Under the pieces are notes generated by a model, which saw nothing but the letters and a program-made list of their open reading frames with translations, ran no database searches and was not told where the DNA came from. A stretch of DNA of 64,000 nucleotides from Hyposmocoma kahamanoa (Eukaryota > Arthropoda > Insecta > Lepidoptera > Cosmopterigidae): positions 462,112-526,111 of the forward strand of contig NW_020654175.1 in assembly GCF_003589595.1 (NCBI RefSeq), read 5' to 3'. Shown in pieces: positions 30,006 to 41,240 of the stretch (its first letter is position 1; each line of letters begins with the position of its first letter). The translations under genes and the position numbers were made by a program.

Positions 30006-30380
30006 TTAAGAGCTCTCATGCCAAAAAGTTTTGACGTTGGCTCCGCCCAAATTTGTGAAACAAATATATGCCTGAAGATCGCGTGACATGCGACAGGAGA
30101 TGTTGAATTTTGCGCATTAAAAGTACCAAAGTCGTTTTAGCGGAATAACTCTAAAACTAAAGGGATTAAAAAAAATCCGTAGTGACAGTTGTCGATCATG
30201 CATAAATATAATTAATTATCTAATTTTTGTTAGGACAAAATTTTTTTTTTAAATTTTAATTTTTGTTATTAGGATAACCCGTAGCATTTCGAGGATAAAT
30301 AAAAAAATGTGAAAATTAGAGGTCATTTCGTGATTTTTATCCATCGAGGAAACCTTATTGTTTTATGTTTCTGATTGATA
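30006..30380 (+). repeat. Near-identical direct repeat, copy 1
   Basis: Begins AAGAGCTCTCATGCCAAAAA and ends CCTTATTGTTTTAT. Almost identical to 54455-54778 except for an extra stretch of about 45 bp that duplicates the TAATTTTTGT area. Confidence 0.8.
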
Positions 30381-30744
30381 TCTATGCTTGAATATATCGT
30401 GTAGTTACTCATACAATATTTTATTTTTAACTTAATAGTGGATACACCCCTCTAAAATCAAATCGAAGATTAGGAATTTTTCCTCTGCTCCCTCTTAAGC
30501 TACGCTATTGATAATCTGACTCTCCATTGTTGGACGGCTGGTCTAATCCACATGTTTTGCATGGGTTGTAAACCTTCTTCGATGTGCATTGTTAGCGAGA
30601 GGCATTGCTAGTAAACATTCATAAATGTACGTAATTTAGAAACCAAAGTCATGGGTACTATCAGTAACGTTAACACGTTACCACCGTAAACTTACATTAT
30701 GCGTGCAGGTAACAGCTGTTTGTTACGTCTACCGACAGCTTTTT
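30381..30744. other. No gene; SINE-like trace
   Basis: 30538-30605 (GGTTGTAAACCTTCTTCGAT) resembles the CCTTCTTCCACGTGCAGG region at 42475. Otherwise unrecognised. Confidence 0.35.
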
Positions 30745-30970
30745 TTTATGATACCTGGTGACGGGACGAACTAGTGGGAAGCCACACTATATTAGCCCAT
30801 ATTAGATGCAGTGCCACTCAAAGCTTTAAATCGCAAAAATCTGAGGTGTACTACCACCGCGCCCGTCACCCTGAGACGTAAGTTGACAAATTTCATGTGC
30901 CTACAATTTCACCAGTACCCTTTACTCTTCAAAACGGGAACGCAGCAACGCTCACATTACAGCTTTGGGA
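30745..30970 (-). repeat. R300, 3' and middle part
   Basis: The A-rich end reads TTTTTTTTATGATACCTGGTG on the plus strand; extends to CGCTCACATTAC. Confidence 0.72.
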
Positions 30971-31372
30971 ACAAAACTGTTTTGGAATGCCGTAGACTTC
31001 GCATTTGAGAATAAACCGCTCTCCCATCTGGGCTACCACTGACCGTTTTTATATTTAGACTAACAAGTAAATGTTTGAATTATCGAACAATTCGAAATTT
31101 TACCCAGGCAACGGTTATTCTAGTGCACTAGCATACCTTGGCGATTTCAATTAGTCTCCTGACCGTCTAGTCATCAGACAAAACATGGCGTCGAATGGGT
31201 CCCATGCTAGAGAGAATCAGGGTTGCCATTTTATAAAAACCAATTACAGACAATTTTCGCAATTTTTTTTTAAATGTGTAGGCAATGTCTCCTTTTTATA
31301 CAGAAATCCCTAAGAAAAATATTTAGTGTTTTTTCGTATACTCTTCGCTTCCCGGTCTGATGCAGCATCCGA

Positions 31373-31525
31373 AAGGCACATGGGACTTTCTAATTTATGT
31401 ATTCGTCATGCACAGCGGCAGTGCCTATCAGATCTTTGCGATTTAAAGCTCTGAGTGGTAGCAACTGCTAGGAGTATCGCTTACCAAGTTACCACCAATC
31501 GCACAACTTGTTCGTTTTAAACTGT
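31373..31525 (+). repeat. R300, 3' half
   Basis: AAAGGCACATGGGAC to CGCACAACTTGTTCG. Confidence 0.65.
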
Positions 31526-32334
31526 AAATCCTGATAATGCCGAGTCTTTATCCTGTTTGTCCACGGCACGTTATATTTTTATCGAGGGACTAAAACAAGC
31601 CAATACACACCCGAGGTTATATTAGCTTTTAGTCTCGAGGTGAAAGCTTACACTTCGATTGCGAAAAATAAACAAATTCAATCGTTTTCGCTGTAAAACA
31701 AAATTACGAACCAAAATTCTGAAGTTTTTATTTTTTTTTTTCTACCAAACACAGATACAACGAACACACTAACACAAATTCGCTCTGGACCTTTTGGAGG
31801 GAAAAGTGTCGTTTTTATTTTGGCTTTCAATTATTTTGTGAAATCTAGTTTAAAGTGGAATAGGATAGTGCTATTGTGCCTTAATCGAAGATTAAAACGC
31901 GAAATTATACGAATCTCGAACTAAAATACCCGTATCGGCCCGTTTTAAGGAATCCCGAGTCAATCCAAGCACGCCGCCTCAAATTCCTATCCTATCCTCT
32001 TTGTGGCGGCCATATTTACCGAAACATAATTAAACTTCATGTTTAGGCTGATGGCTTTGCCAAATTAAAAAAAAAACACACTAACACGGGAAAACAATAT
32101 GGCGCCACCGTCTATGCGGAAAAAGCACAGAACTAAAACCGCGCGTACCACTGGCTGTTTGAGTTTGTTCTAAATAGGTACTTTTAACTCGCTAGGGATT
32201 ACAAGATGCACTTTACTCCCGCTACGTAAGTTGAAGTTTCTTTAGAGCATGAGAATACAACTGAACAAATTTAGCCTAACATAACATGCTTTGTACGACA
32301 TTGACGATAAACAAGATGAAAAATTGGAATACAA
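31526..32334. other. No gene found
   Basis: AT-rich, no repeat recognised. Lies next to the CpG-rich patch and could be host sequence. Confidence 0.35.
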
Positions 32335-32470
32335 TGACCAGCCCTGCAGTGTCGCGAGTGACGCGCCTGCGTGAGTCGCACGGCGCGGGAACGAGCGCGA
32401 TTGGTCGCATCCGCCCGCAAATTGAGCGCGCGGACGTCCGCTGCCGCGCCGTTCCATATTCGAAAATTCG
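32335..32470. promoter_or_regulatory. CpG-rich patch
   Basis: More than 20 CpG dinucleotides in about 130 bp (GTCGCGAGTGACGCGCCTGC, GCGCGCGGACGTCCGCTGCC), in sharp contrast to the AT-rich flanks. No ORF family recognised. May mark a host promoter or a GC-rich transposon piece. Confidence 0.3.
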
Positions 32471-32584
32471 AATTTGATTCCTGGCCTAAGCGATTTCATT
32501 TAACGTTAACCTTTTTTTTATTTTGGTATTTAATTATTTGTATTTCGAATATCTTTTCGGCAAAACAGTGACTTTACTTATACT

Positions 32585-32935
32585 GACGACCTGTATGGCA
32601 CAACGATTTATACTGGGCTCTCGATGAGAATTTCGCGGGTTCGATTCCCGGTAGGATCAAACAGGGAAATGAACTGTTTTGTGTTATGTTCATAAATATT
32701 TAAAGTAATTAAGGGTAGACTAAATGTGTAATAAGTACATAAGTTGTGATCATTTTTGTGACATCAGTTATATTCGTTGATTTGATTCACACCTTGTTTT
32801 TTTTTTACATTTAAGTTTAAGGGCGACCTTGATTTGTGTTTTTGGGCTCTCCTATAAAATGTTGTCTAATTTACTTAACTAGGTTTTGTTATGAGACAGC
32901 CGAAATAAATATCATCCATCCATTCGTTCTATAGA
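32585..32935 (+). mobile_element. Third tRNA-like SINE (single copy here)
   Basis: A-box-like TGGCACAACGATTTA and B box GGTTCGATTCCCGG (32638-32651), then a body of about 270 bp ending GAAATAAATATCATCCATCC. A tail of ATCC repeats and the long body favour a SINE over a tRNA gene. Confidence 0.6.
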
Positions 32936-33524
32936 AACGAGTATACTATCTGAAAAAAAAAATGCAAAACAAATATCACCCCGAAAACATTCATGAATAT
33001 GACAAGTTTCAAACGACTCGAAAAATATCTCAGAAGCTTTTTAAAACATTCCGAATAATTACCAGGTCTTTACCTTTGCCTCGTCATAACAAAAAAAGTA
33101 AATAAAAAAAAAGAAACGACGACAAAGCGCGATGATATCGCGAAAATGCGGCCCTTTAATTAAAAACTCTAATTTTGAAAATGGAATTCCGAATTTAAAT
33201 TTGAACGCGGTAACCGTTGATTGTTTTATGCCAGTTTCGTGTAAGCTTTTGAATCTATTCGTTATTTAACAAAATGAATGAAGATTTTGAACGCAACAAT
33301 AATGCGAACTTGGTTAAGTACTTTAGGCGCTAAATGGGAAAGCCCCAGGTACTATTCCCGGTTGCACCAATTTGAGAATCGAGCTTGTCTAAATTCGTTC
33401 CAGCTTGGGTAGCTGGGTTAGTTCTCTAGCACATAATAACATTAAAATGTTTTGTCTTTAAAGCGATCCTTATTCAGTAACTTGCAAGTAATTTCTTAAA
33501 GCGGTTTTTGTAACGGAAATAGGT
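32936..33524. other. No recognisable feature
   Basis: AT-rich. Confidence 0.35.
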
Positions 33525-33979
33525 ACTTTTATGAAGCATGCGGAGAACTGAGCATGCGGAGTCGTTACAGCTTCGCAGAGATATAGCGTCTCTTAGCGTA
33601 TTCTATCGTCTGTACCACGGTGAGTGCTCTGAAGAGTTATTCAACCTTGTCCCTTCCTCTCCTTTCCATCAGCGGACCACCCGTGCCGGACTGCGTTGCC
33701 ACAGTTGGACGGTCAGTTCAATACCGTCCCGCACTAAAAAGTTTGGCAATTCGTTTTTATGCCGAACCATCAAATTGTGGAACCAACTCCCGGCGCATGT
33801 ATTCCCTCCCCTCTATAACATCGGGTCCTTCAAACGTAGTGTGAAGAAGCATTTGGCCAGACCGGCAAAATGATAGTGACGGAGTGAAGATATTTGTGTT
33901 TTCCATCCGTTACTCTCATCTCTGGACTGTATTCGCACTTTCCATCAGGCGCGGTGCAGTCATTTTGCCGAGTCACAAT

Positions 33980-34004
<25 letters not shown>
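33525..34004 (+). pseudogene. Non-LTR RT C-terminus with poly(A) tail
   Basis: The frame 33538-33873 reads SLQLRRDIASLSVFYRLYHGECSEELF...FHQRTTRAGLRCHSWTV...FGNSFLCRTIKLWNQLPAHVFP...GSFKRSVKKHL and ends with a stop. This is the C-terminal tail of a Jockey/CR1-group ORF2. It is followed by a 3' UTR of about 100 bp and a poly(A) run of more than 20 (33980-34004). A 5'-truncated retroinsertion with its open frame still intact, so fairly young. The 20500, 36895 and 13029 fragments are relatives. Confidence 0.8.
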
Positions 34005-34010
<6 letters not shown>

Positions 34011-34074
34011 TATTGATTTCGTTCTATTTAAAGTTTTCAAGTTAAGCCTACTATTTTTACAAGTTTTATTATGT

Positions 34075-34275
34075 TCCTGTTTTGAAGGTAAGGGTGCTGG
34101 TGAAATTTCAGGCACATGGGACTTGTCAACTTATGTCTCAGGGTGATGGGCGCAGTGGCAGTGCCCCTCAGTACTTTGTAATTTAAAGCACTGTGTGGCA
34201 CTGCAACTTTTATGGACAGGCGTGTACCTTACCACCAAGCCTACAACTCGGTCGTCCTGTCACTTGGTGTCAAAA
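34075..34275 (+). repeat. R300, 3' two-thirds
   Basis: Starts in GTTTTGAAGGTAAGGGTGC and ends GTCACTTGGTGTCAAAAAGC. Confidence 0.75.
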
Positions 34276-34784
34276 AGCAAAACAAAAAAGTCTGTACTGT
34301 ACAGTCAAGAACAGATTCAGCTTGACATATTAAATTATGACTTCTTATCTTCGTTCTTAGAGGTTTTAATTCCTGTAGATCCTGTACCATCTGCTCTTTA
34401 GCCGTGTACAAATGTAAAAATAGCATGTGTACATTATGAGTAATGACAAAAAAACTAAAAGACCTTTTGTTTGTTGCAGATGTACGCGCATATGGTTGGA
34501 AGTCGAAAGCTACTCGAATGGGATTAAGGAAAATGGAAATTTCGAGTTTCTGTAGTTGAGCTGTTTGGTTTGTTCCCAAATCCAAGTTCGAAGGGCCACA
34601 AGACCCGTCTTTAATCACCAGTATAAACTGATTCAGTTTAGCTATTGTCTCTAACGGCAGCGCGCGTCGCCTTATTACACTACAATATTGTTTTATTAAA
34701 AAGCAATTTGCCGAAACCTAAAGTACCACATTTACTTCGTAATCGACGACCTCGGTCCAAAGATTTACAAAGAGCAACCCCTAG
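34276..34784. other. No recognisable feature
   Basis: A 125-codon minus frame (34241-34618) overlaps R300 and has no family motif. Confidence 0.35.
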
Positions 34785-34870
34785 AGTTTCTTGCTCATTC
34801 TTCTTAGGGGAATCTGCAATTTCAAGTGTAATTTACTTATCTATAAAATAAATATAACTGAATTTGAAAG
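34785..34870 (+). repeat. CR1-type 3' end
   Basis: GAGCAACCCCTAGAGTTTCT through ATTTCAAGTGTAATTTACTT, inverse of 55775-55890. 3' terminus only. Confidence 0.55.
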
Positions 34871-34957
34871 CAATTCAATTATGTATGTGGAGTTTCCAAT
34901 AACAGCCTAAGCCCTCTCGTTATGAGAGGAATTCCGTGCCCTGCAGTGGGACTATAT

Positions 34958-35045
34958 AATAGCCTCGCATTAGGGAAACCCCAGTGTTGCGGGTGCCATG
35001 GACAGACACATAGATAATCGCAACATCCAAACTCACAATCCCGGG
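34958..35045 (-). mobile_element. SINE-A, 3' body fragment
   Basis: TAGCCTCGCATTAGGGAAACC, GTGCCATGGACAGACACATAG and AATCCCGGGAT; the tRNA head is lost. Confidence 0.65.
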
Positions 35046-35047
35046 AT

Positions 35048-35340
35048 CTTTTAGTAGGAGTAGAGGTCCTTGTGAAAGGGTTTGTCCAGGGAAGTACAGC
35101 CACCTTACCTATTTCTGCCACCGAGCAGTAATGTGAGCATTGCGTTCCGGTTTTGAAGGGTAGGGGTGCTGATGAAATTACAGGCACTTGGGACTTGTCA
35201 ACTTATGTCTCAGGGTGACGGGCGCAGTGGCAGTGGCTAAGATCTTCGCGATTTAAAGCTCTGAGTGGCATTGCAACTGTTATGGATAAGCGTATCATTT
35301 ACCACCAGACTTCGTCACACTTGGTGTCATAAAAATGTAT
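35048..35340 (+). repeat. R300, full length
   Basis: Both ends present (TTTAGTAGGAGTAGAGG to TTGGTGTCATAAAAATG). Best single reference copy for the family in this window. Confidence 0.8.
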
Positions 35341-35447
35341 AACAACCGCTCTCCCACTAGGCTCCCACCGCTCCGTAGTACTGAACACTCACCTCTTCAA
35401 ATATTCACCCTTCCTCACTGACAGGCAGAAACTATATGCCTGCTATT

Positions 35448-35590
35448 CTACTTGGTACTTGGTGTACCACCCAAGCTCGTCTAGGAGTCTCAGCAACCTC
35501 CTCGGTTTTCTGAAAACTTCGCAGAGCGACCTCGGCACTCCAATGCATTTTGCTCTATAGTTGGCCACGCCGGATGATGATGGCGGTGGT
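35448..35590 (-). pseudogene. Truncated LOA-like element, 3' end
   Basis: About 140 bp similar to 1099-1295 of the LOA-like element: the last ORF2 codons (GTTGGCCACGCCGGA, CACCCAAGCTCGTCTAGGAG) and the ACTTGGT heptamers at the end. The part of the 3' UTR between 1112 and 1180 is missing, so it is a sister subfamily or carries a deletion. Confidence 0.75.
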
Positions 35591-36279
35591 GCTACCACGT
35601 AGCCTTTTAATTTTCGAGATCGACTGGCGTGTACCTGCTATCCTAACAAACCTTTTTAACTTTTTTATAAAGTCCATATTGAAAAAAAAATTATTTGTCT
35701 TAAAGGGAAAAACAAACTAAACAGTTTATACTAACTTGGAATGGAACTACAGTTAAATTGGTAAGTCTATTCAAGTAGTTAAGTTAATTTAAATAATGAA
35801 AACAACAAAAAAATTCAATAGTATTACATAAAACGTCATACCTTTATTATGGTTTATTTTTCCAGTCGGAATACAAAGGGAAATGACCCGATACAAAAAT
35901 TTCCGCGCTTATTTAAAATTAATATCTTCCCGCCAAAACACCACAACCGCTAAACACATTGTATTGATAGTATTGGCTATGACCAACAATTATACCAAAA
36001 TATGATAACAGATTGATGTCACATTACAAGTAAAATATGCGATTACGACACAGTCTATGGCATTAAGAAATAATAATTGGTGAGAGAAAATTACCGATTT
36101 TTGTTATTCACGTTTCATATTTTTTTTAAGTTTTTTTTTAAATATTATTACATTTTGATGTTTCTTAATTATTTGTTACCTATTTAAGAGCCAATGCTCA
36201 ATAAATAAACAACAAATAAGAATGATAATAATATTTGGCAACATCGATATAAAAAGTAAAATATCGTCTCGATACCTCC
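35591..36279. other. No recognisable feature
   Basis: AT-rich. Confidence 0.35.
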
Positions 36280-36430
36280 AATCATCGAGTATGTAATAGA
36301 GACGAGACGAAATAAGGTCGTAATCCCTGGCAACTTATCAGGCAAATGGGCCTTATATCTCTTTTAAATATCAACACTCGTTTGCACTGAAATCACAAAT
36401 TAGAAAGCTGAAGCGCCAACAACTGACCGT
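36280..36430 (+). repeat. ATCGAGTATATAACC-type repeat
   Basis: ATCATCGAGTATGTAATAGAGACGA and AAGCGCCAACAACTGACC at both ends match 22895-23030. Confidence 0.55.
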
Positions 36431-36682
36431 CAGACATCCGTCCGAAACAATTACTACGCTTAATTATTACGCGTCTTTTCATTTGATCAAGTATTGCTTA
36501 TTTGACAGTAATAGTATCGGACGGAAGGTTTAACTCGAATGTTCTGAATAGCTCGGAAAGCGCCTTCGATTCGAGAACGATATCCATTCGAAAGATTCGG
36601 TTAAAATATCGAAGAGTTCTGAATCTAGGTCCAGGTCAGGATATATCACGGAGAGTGTACGAGTGAATTGCACGAATTATTA

Positions 36683-36952
36683 TTTTTTTTACAATACCAA
36701 GTGACGGGACGAACAAATCGTGAACCTGTTAGTAAGCGACACGCCTGTCTATAACAGTTGCAGTGTTACTCAGAGCTTTAAATCATAAAGATCTGGGGGC
36801 ACAAAGTTTACAAGTGTCATGGGTCTGTAATTTCACCAGCACCCTTCACAACTGGAACACAGTAATGTGACCATTACTGCTTGGTGGTAGAAATAGCGAG
36901 GTGGTATGTACTTCCCTGGACGAGCACTACTGCTACTAAAATTCCGCCTTTC
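36683..36952 (-). repeat. R300, near full length
   Basis: A-rich 3' end TTTTTTTACAATACCAAGTG on plus; intact hairpin CAGTAATGTGACCATTACTG (36852-36871). Confidence 0.75.
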
Positions 36953-37185
36953 CCTTTTCATCATCGGGGAACCAGGCGTAAGCTGGGGTTCCACCCCTAT
37001 GTTGTGGATACTCCAAGAATTCGCTCGAAGGTTTCGCTTCCACATATATAAGGCGAACGGCTTTGGAGTGGAATTCCCTGCCTGCAGATTTGTTACCTGA
37101 ACGTTATAGTTTGGACCGTTTCAAGGCGGGAGTGAATAGGCATTATTTAGGTGTTCAACGTAGACTCTATCGTCACTTTCCATCG
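36950..37185 (+). pseudogene. Non-LTR RT C-terminal fragment
   Basis: Decayed frames give EWNSLPADLLPERYSLDRFKAGVNRHYLG (37063-37150) preceded by FHHRGTRRKLGFHPYVVD-like residues in a shifted frame. Relative of 33525. Confidence 0.6.
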
Positions 37186-37799
37186 GGTGAGATGGAAGTT
37201 AAATGCGCACATATTTTTTTAATAAAAAACAAAACGTTTAGTGATAACATTTGCGTTATAACTTTGTTAGCTAAATTCTAGTTACACGTAAAAAATATAA
37301 AACAGTAATTTGGAAATTGCAGAGGGAGGTATTATAACTCTACATTAAATCTATAGTAATCTCATAAGTCACGGATTATTCGATATACATAAGGCATTAT
37401 CTTTTCTTTCGACGTCAATTAAACCAATAAATTTGTATTTACTCTGTCTGTATAACATCAATGACGTTATTATTTCTGTTTGTCCGTCTGTCCGGTGTCA
37501 CACCCTCCATTTGTTACACTAACCTAGGGGCGCGGTCTTTACACTGATAAAGATTTCTTTAATAGCTTCTAGATGTGACAGTGTTACCATTCACGTGAAC
37601 GCAAACTAAAGTAAACTACTTTTGCGTTAAAAGTTTAGCTTTTAGTATCACATATCGAGCTGTAACTCGTCTCAGTCTGCTATTAACAATGCGCCATGTT
37701 CCGAAATGTATAAAAATATAGATGTAGGAGCATCAGACAGGACACGATAGTTTTCTGAGAAGCATTATAGAAAAACGAAAACGAGGAAGGAAAGCGAGG
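37186..37799. other. No gene found
   Basis: AT-rich DNA. CTGTTTGTCCGTCTGTCCGG (37477) is a repeat-like trace. Confidence 0.35.
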
Positions 37800-37978
37800 C
37801 AGAAAGATCTTGTTTATTTGAAAAGAGCAATCTCTAGAGTTTCTTGTTCGTTCTTCTCAGGTAGGTCAGCGCAGTGAACGAGCAGTAGCTTAAAAAATGA
37901 CGTTTTCAAGTGCAAAAATTGTACCTGTGGAATAAATGGTTATTTAACTTTAACTTTGACTTCAACTTGTTTAGATCA
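37800..37978 (+). repeat. CR1-type 3' UTR
   Basis: CTTGTTCGTTCTTCTCAGG, GAACGAGCAGTAGCTTAAAA, TGACGTTTTCAAGTGCAAAA and GGAATAAATGGTTATTT: inverse of 24330-24480. It marks the 3' terminus of the family. Confidence 0.65.
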
Positions 37979-39040
37979 AATAATAAAAAAAAGTTAATAT
38001 TATGTCGCATTAGGAACTTAAGTGCTGAACAGAGATGGTAGGCGTTAGCTCTTTATTAAGAAGAAAAAGAAAGAAGTATTAAAAAAGGTGCAGAGTTTAT
38101 TGGTTAGCGAACCTTTTTCAAAACTGGGTAAGATAGTACGTCTTATTTACGATAAAAATGTCAGATACGGCAGTTATTGAGAAGTGGAACATCATGAGTC
38201 TAAGCAGTACTGCTTGCATTAAGCGTGGTACATCCAGACAGACATTGCATCCGTAGAAAGAGCGACATAAAAATGGTTACACCGGAAATATCACTTTTGT
38301 CGCGCGATAAAGTCAGCAAATTGGACGCCCCCTGTTTATGGCGTAATTATTATACAGGATGATGTCAATAGTAGTTTTTTTTTATAAACGATGCTGTTAA
38401 ACTGTTATAATGGTGTTGATTCACGCTTAAGATATATCTAATTGGAGCTCAGGTTAAGGTGGACCAATTTAAAGATGGAGGTGGAATGAAAACTCCAGTG
38501 TGTTAGGCCTAGTAAGTGGTTTGTTGCTGATGCAGGTTTTTTTACACATCAGCGGACGATGATGCGAATGCTGATTTCTTGACTGATTCTGATATTAAAT
38601 CAGCGGCTGCTGAAGCAGTTGCTAATTTTATACTTCCTCACTGAGGCTGAGATTCATAAAATGAACTTCGGCTTCGACTAACCAAAAATGGCAAGCTGAG
38701 CAGGTTTTTCGTATTTACAAAACGAATTTTGTCTAATTTTAAGCAAGATATTGAACTCAAACTTTCATTCTACATCGTAATTAGTTCGGTTTGTAAATAC
38801 GAAAAACTTGCATAATTCACCATTATTTTCTTAGTCAAAGACAAAGTTAGTTTTATAAATTCTAGCCTCAATCTTTCTACAAAGCTTTCTATTTTCTTTT
38901 TGTATTGTAATAAAGTATTATTTCAATGACTTTGTGACATTTATTATATTAACAAAAGAATCAATCTGCATGAAATAATTAATCTTAACGTAGCCTAATC
39001 ATTGTGTAAAGTTTTATCAAAGTAGATTCTAAAAACAAAC
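37979..39040. other. No complete gene; possible transposase scrap
   Basis: Mostly unrecognised. 38545-38642 encodes SADDDANADFLTDSDIKSAAAEAVANFILPH and a stop, see findings. Confidence 0.3.
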
Positions 39041-39048
39041 CGCAAGCT

Positions 39049-39334
39049 CATTGACTTACAATTATATGGACGACGGGTCCGCGCTAAAAAGTGTCCGAAC
39101 TTATAGGGCGTTAAAATAGTATACAGAACGTCATTCGCGCTTTAGTCTTCGTTTGTTCGACTGACAGCAAAGCAAGCAAAATTAGACAGTACTGCGATAA
39201 CATTACAATTTAAATTCGACGTTTTAGCTTTTTCATATTCCTTTACATGTCACTACGTTTAAATAGGTTGACTTGGGACATTTTTTTCGTGGTTTGTGTA
39301 TTAAGCCCGTCGTCCATTTATTTGTAAGTCAATG
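39049..39334. mobile_element. MITE, 286 bp, hAT-like
   Basis: TIRs CATTGACTTACAATTATATG and the inverse of CATTGACTTACAAATAAATG. Flanks CGCAAGCT and GCTAAGCT agree at 6 of 8 sites. Same family as 46992, 59790 and 62009. No ORF. Confidence 0.8.
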
Positions 39335-39446
39335 GCTAAGCTCACAGAAATCAAATAAAAAGTAAAATAACATGACCACAGTTTTGAAAAAAGATCACTG
39401 CATTATTTTGTAGATTTTACTGTAAATGTGTAAATGCAATTAAACT

Positions 39447-39590
39447 GCCTCTGTGGCCGAACGCTTACCATCCTGGACTGCCACGCAGAGATCCCGGGTT
39501 CGATGAGTGAGTTTGGGTATAATTTGTGGTGAGTTTGGGTATAATTTGTGGTTGTCTAATATGTGTGTCCATGATACCCGTGATACAGGT
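39447..39590 (+). mobile_element. SINE-A with internal rearrangement
   Basis: Head CTGCCTCTGTGGCCGAACGC, B box GGGTTCGAT then an immediate jump into a doubled GAGTTTGGGTATAATTTGTGG segment; ends in GATACAGG. Confidence 0.75.
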
Positions 39591-41111
39591 TATTTATTGA
39601 ATGACCGTTTTTATTATAGAAACATTTTTCGTAAATATATTTAACGTAGGTTTTTGTCTAATTATTATATAATTGCCTATTACCAAGCTACCATCTACAG
39701 TTCTAGAACAATCAAACAGGTTTACTAAATAAGAACAAACATGGTTGATATTACGAGTAATGGATAATTTAATAAAAGTAAGTAAAATGTGGGTGAATTT
39801 GCGCTTTAATGCTTTCTATTACAAGTGAATTCGTCAAATTTCACATCATGCTTACTATCCAAAGTATTTGTAGCTCTTTTAGCTGATATAATATATTTTT
39901 ATAAAAAGGTCCCATTTATCTTAATTTGAATATACTTTGTAAGTTTTCTAAAGTTTTCTAATTTGGATTCTGATGATTTATTGGTCGAGTTCTACTGCTA
40001 ATAAGGTCTTATGAATCATCTTTCATACATCTCCGAACCACCTGAGCATCTCTTTCTTTACCTTTGTCATTACATCAGTGATCTTATTCATTGCATTACC
40101 ATTTGCCTTTAGGGTTCTTTCTTGTCTGTAACGTTTTTGAACTCTATCATGTAACCATGGAAGAAATAAAAACAACGGAAGCGGCTTAAGCCTCATTTAC
40201 TGTCACAAAGAAACACTTAGAATCTTGATAATGATTGATCGTAGTTTCAAATTTAAAAAGAAATAACAAATTCTGGATTGTTAATATAATTGCAACTTTA
40301 TCCTGTTGGCATATCGTTGAAAATTCAATACCATCAATAACTCACACACTCAACAACACATCATGGAAGTTAATTTTAGACAATGTGCTGCCATCTAGCG
40401 GTTAACAGCTAAACGACGACGAATTCGACATGTTTACTATGTTGTCCAAAAATGAAGCGACCTTATTGAAGCGGTAAAAGGTTTACTTTCATTTCTTGTA
40501 ACAAAAAAATATTACAATAAACAGAAAATTTATAAAATTAAATAAAATAAGACTTAATGATGATACGAAATACAACCATAGATAATATATTATTTTTGCA
40601 CTCCAAAGTAGCGAAATAAGGCATTTTTCTATGTTTTTTAAAGTTTTGCACGAGATAATTAACATGACCATAACATGCGAAGCGAAAATGGCGAAATGAG
40701 CTCAAGTTTGCGGAACTCCGCGAACTGTTGGCACACGTACCACACATAAGCGTTTCTACTGTATTTATAGTTCTGCGCATGTAACTACATTGAAGTTCTG
40801 GTGTCTTCCATCCTCTGTCCAAGTCTAAGACCTTTAAAACATTGTTGCATATCACCACTGCAGTTCTAAAATCTAGGCTGTAACTTATAAATCTAGACAG
40901 TCCTTCTAAAACTCGTTGAAGCTAAAACTCATCAAGCGGCGCAATCCGGAAATTCGTAATTAAGCTTCAATACCGTCTAGACGAGAAATGGGAATTTCTG
41001 GTAGATGTTTTGTTTATTGATCTAAAAAAAATAATCTTGTACATTTTTGTATTCAATCAATCTAGACCAAATCTTAAAGGTTTGGCTTTTAATGTAAATA
41101 CCGCCAGTTAA
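39591..41111. other. No gene found
   Basis: 1.5 kb of AT-rich DNA with no repeat or coding family recognised. The open frames at 40489-40858 are chance-like. Confidence 0.35.
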
Positions 41112-41240
41112 GTAGCATTAGAGCTTATTGTGTGAATAAGTTCATCCAGGGAAGTAGTGTCACCTTACCTATTTCTGCCGCCAAGCAGTAGTGTGGGCAT
41201 TACTTCGTTCCGGTTTGAAAGGGTGCTGGTAAAATTATAC
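41112..41240 (+). repeat. R300, 5' part, split by RTE
   Basis: Continues at 41757. The split point lies in GGTAAAATTATACAC, duplicated on both sides. Confidence 0.8.

Noticed and set aside
32630..32655. GGGTTCGATTCCCGG as a tRNA T-arm
   Set aside because: No matching acceptor and anticodon arms; long body and ATCC tail fit a SINE.
39477..39552. Short spaced repeats as a CRISPR array
   Set aside because: Only a doubled segment inside SINE-A; eukaryotic sequence, no repeat-spacer pattern anywhere in the window.
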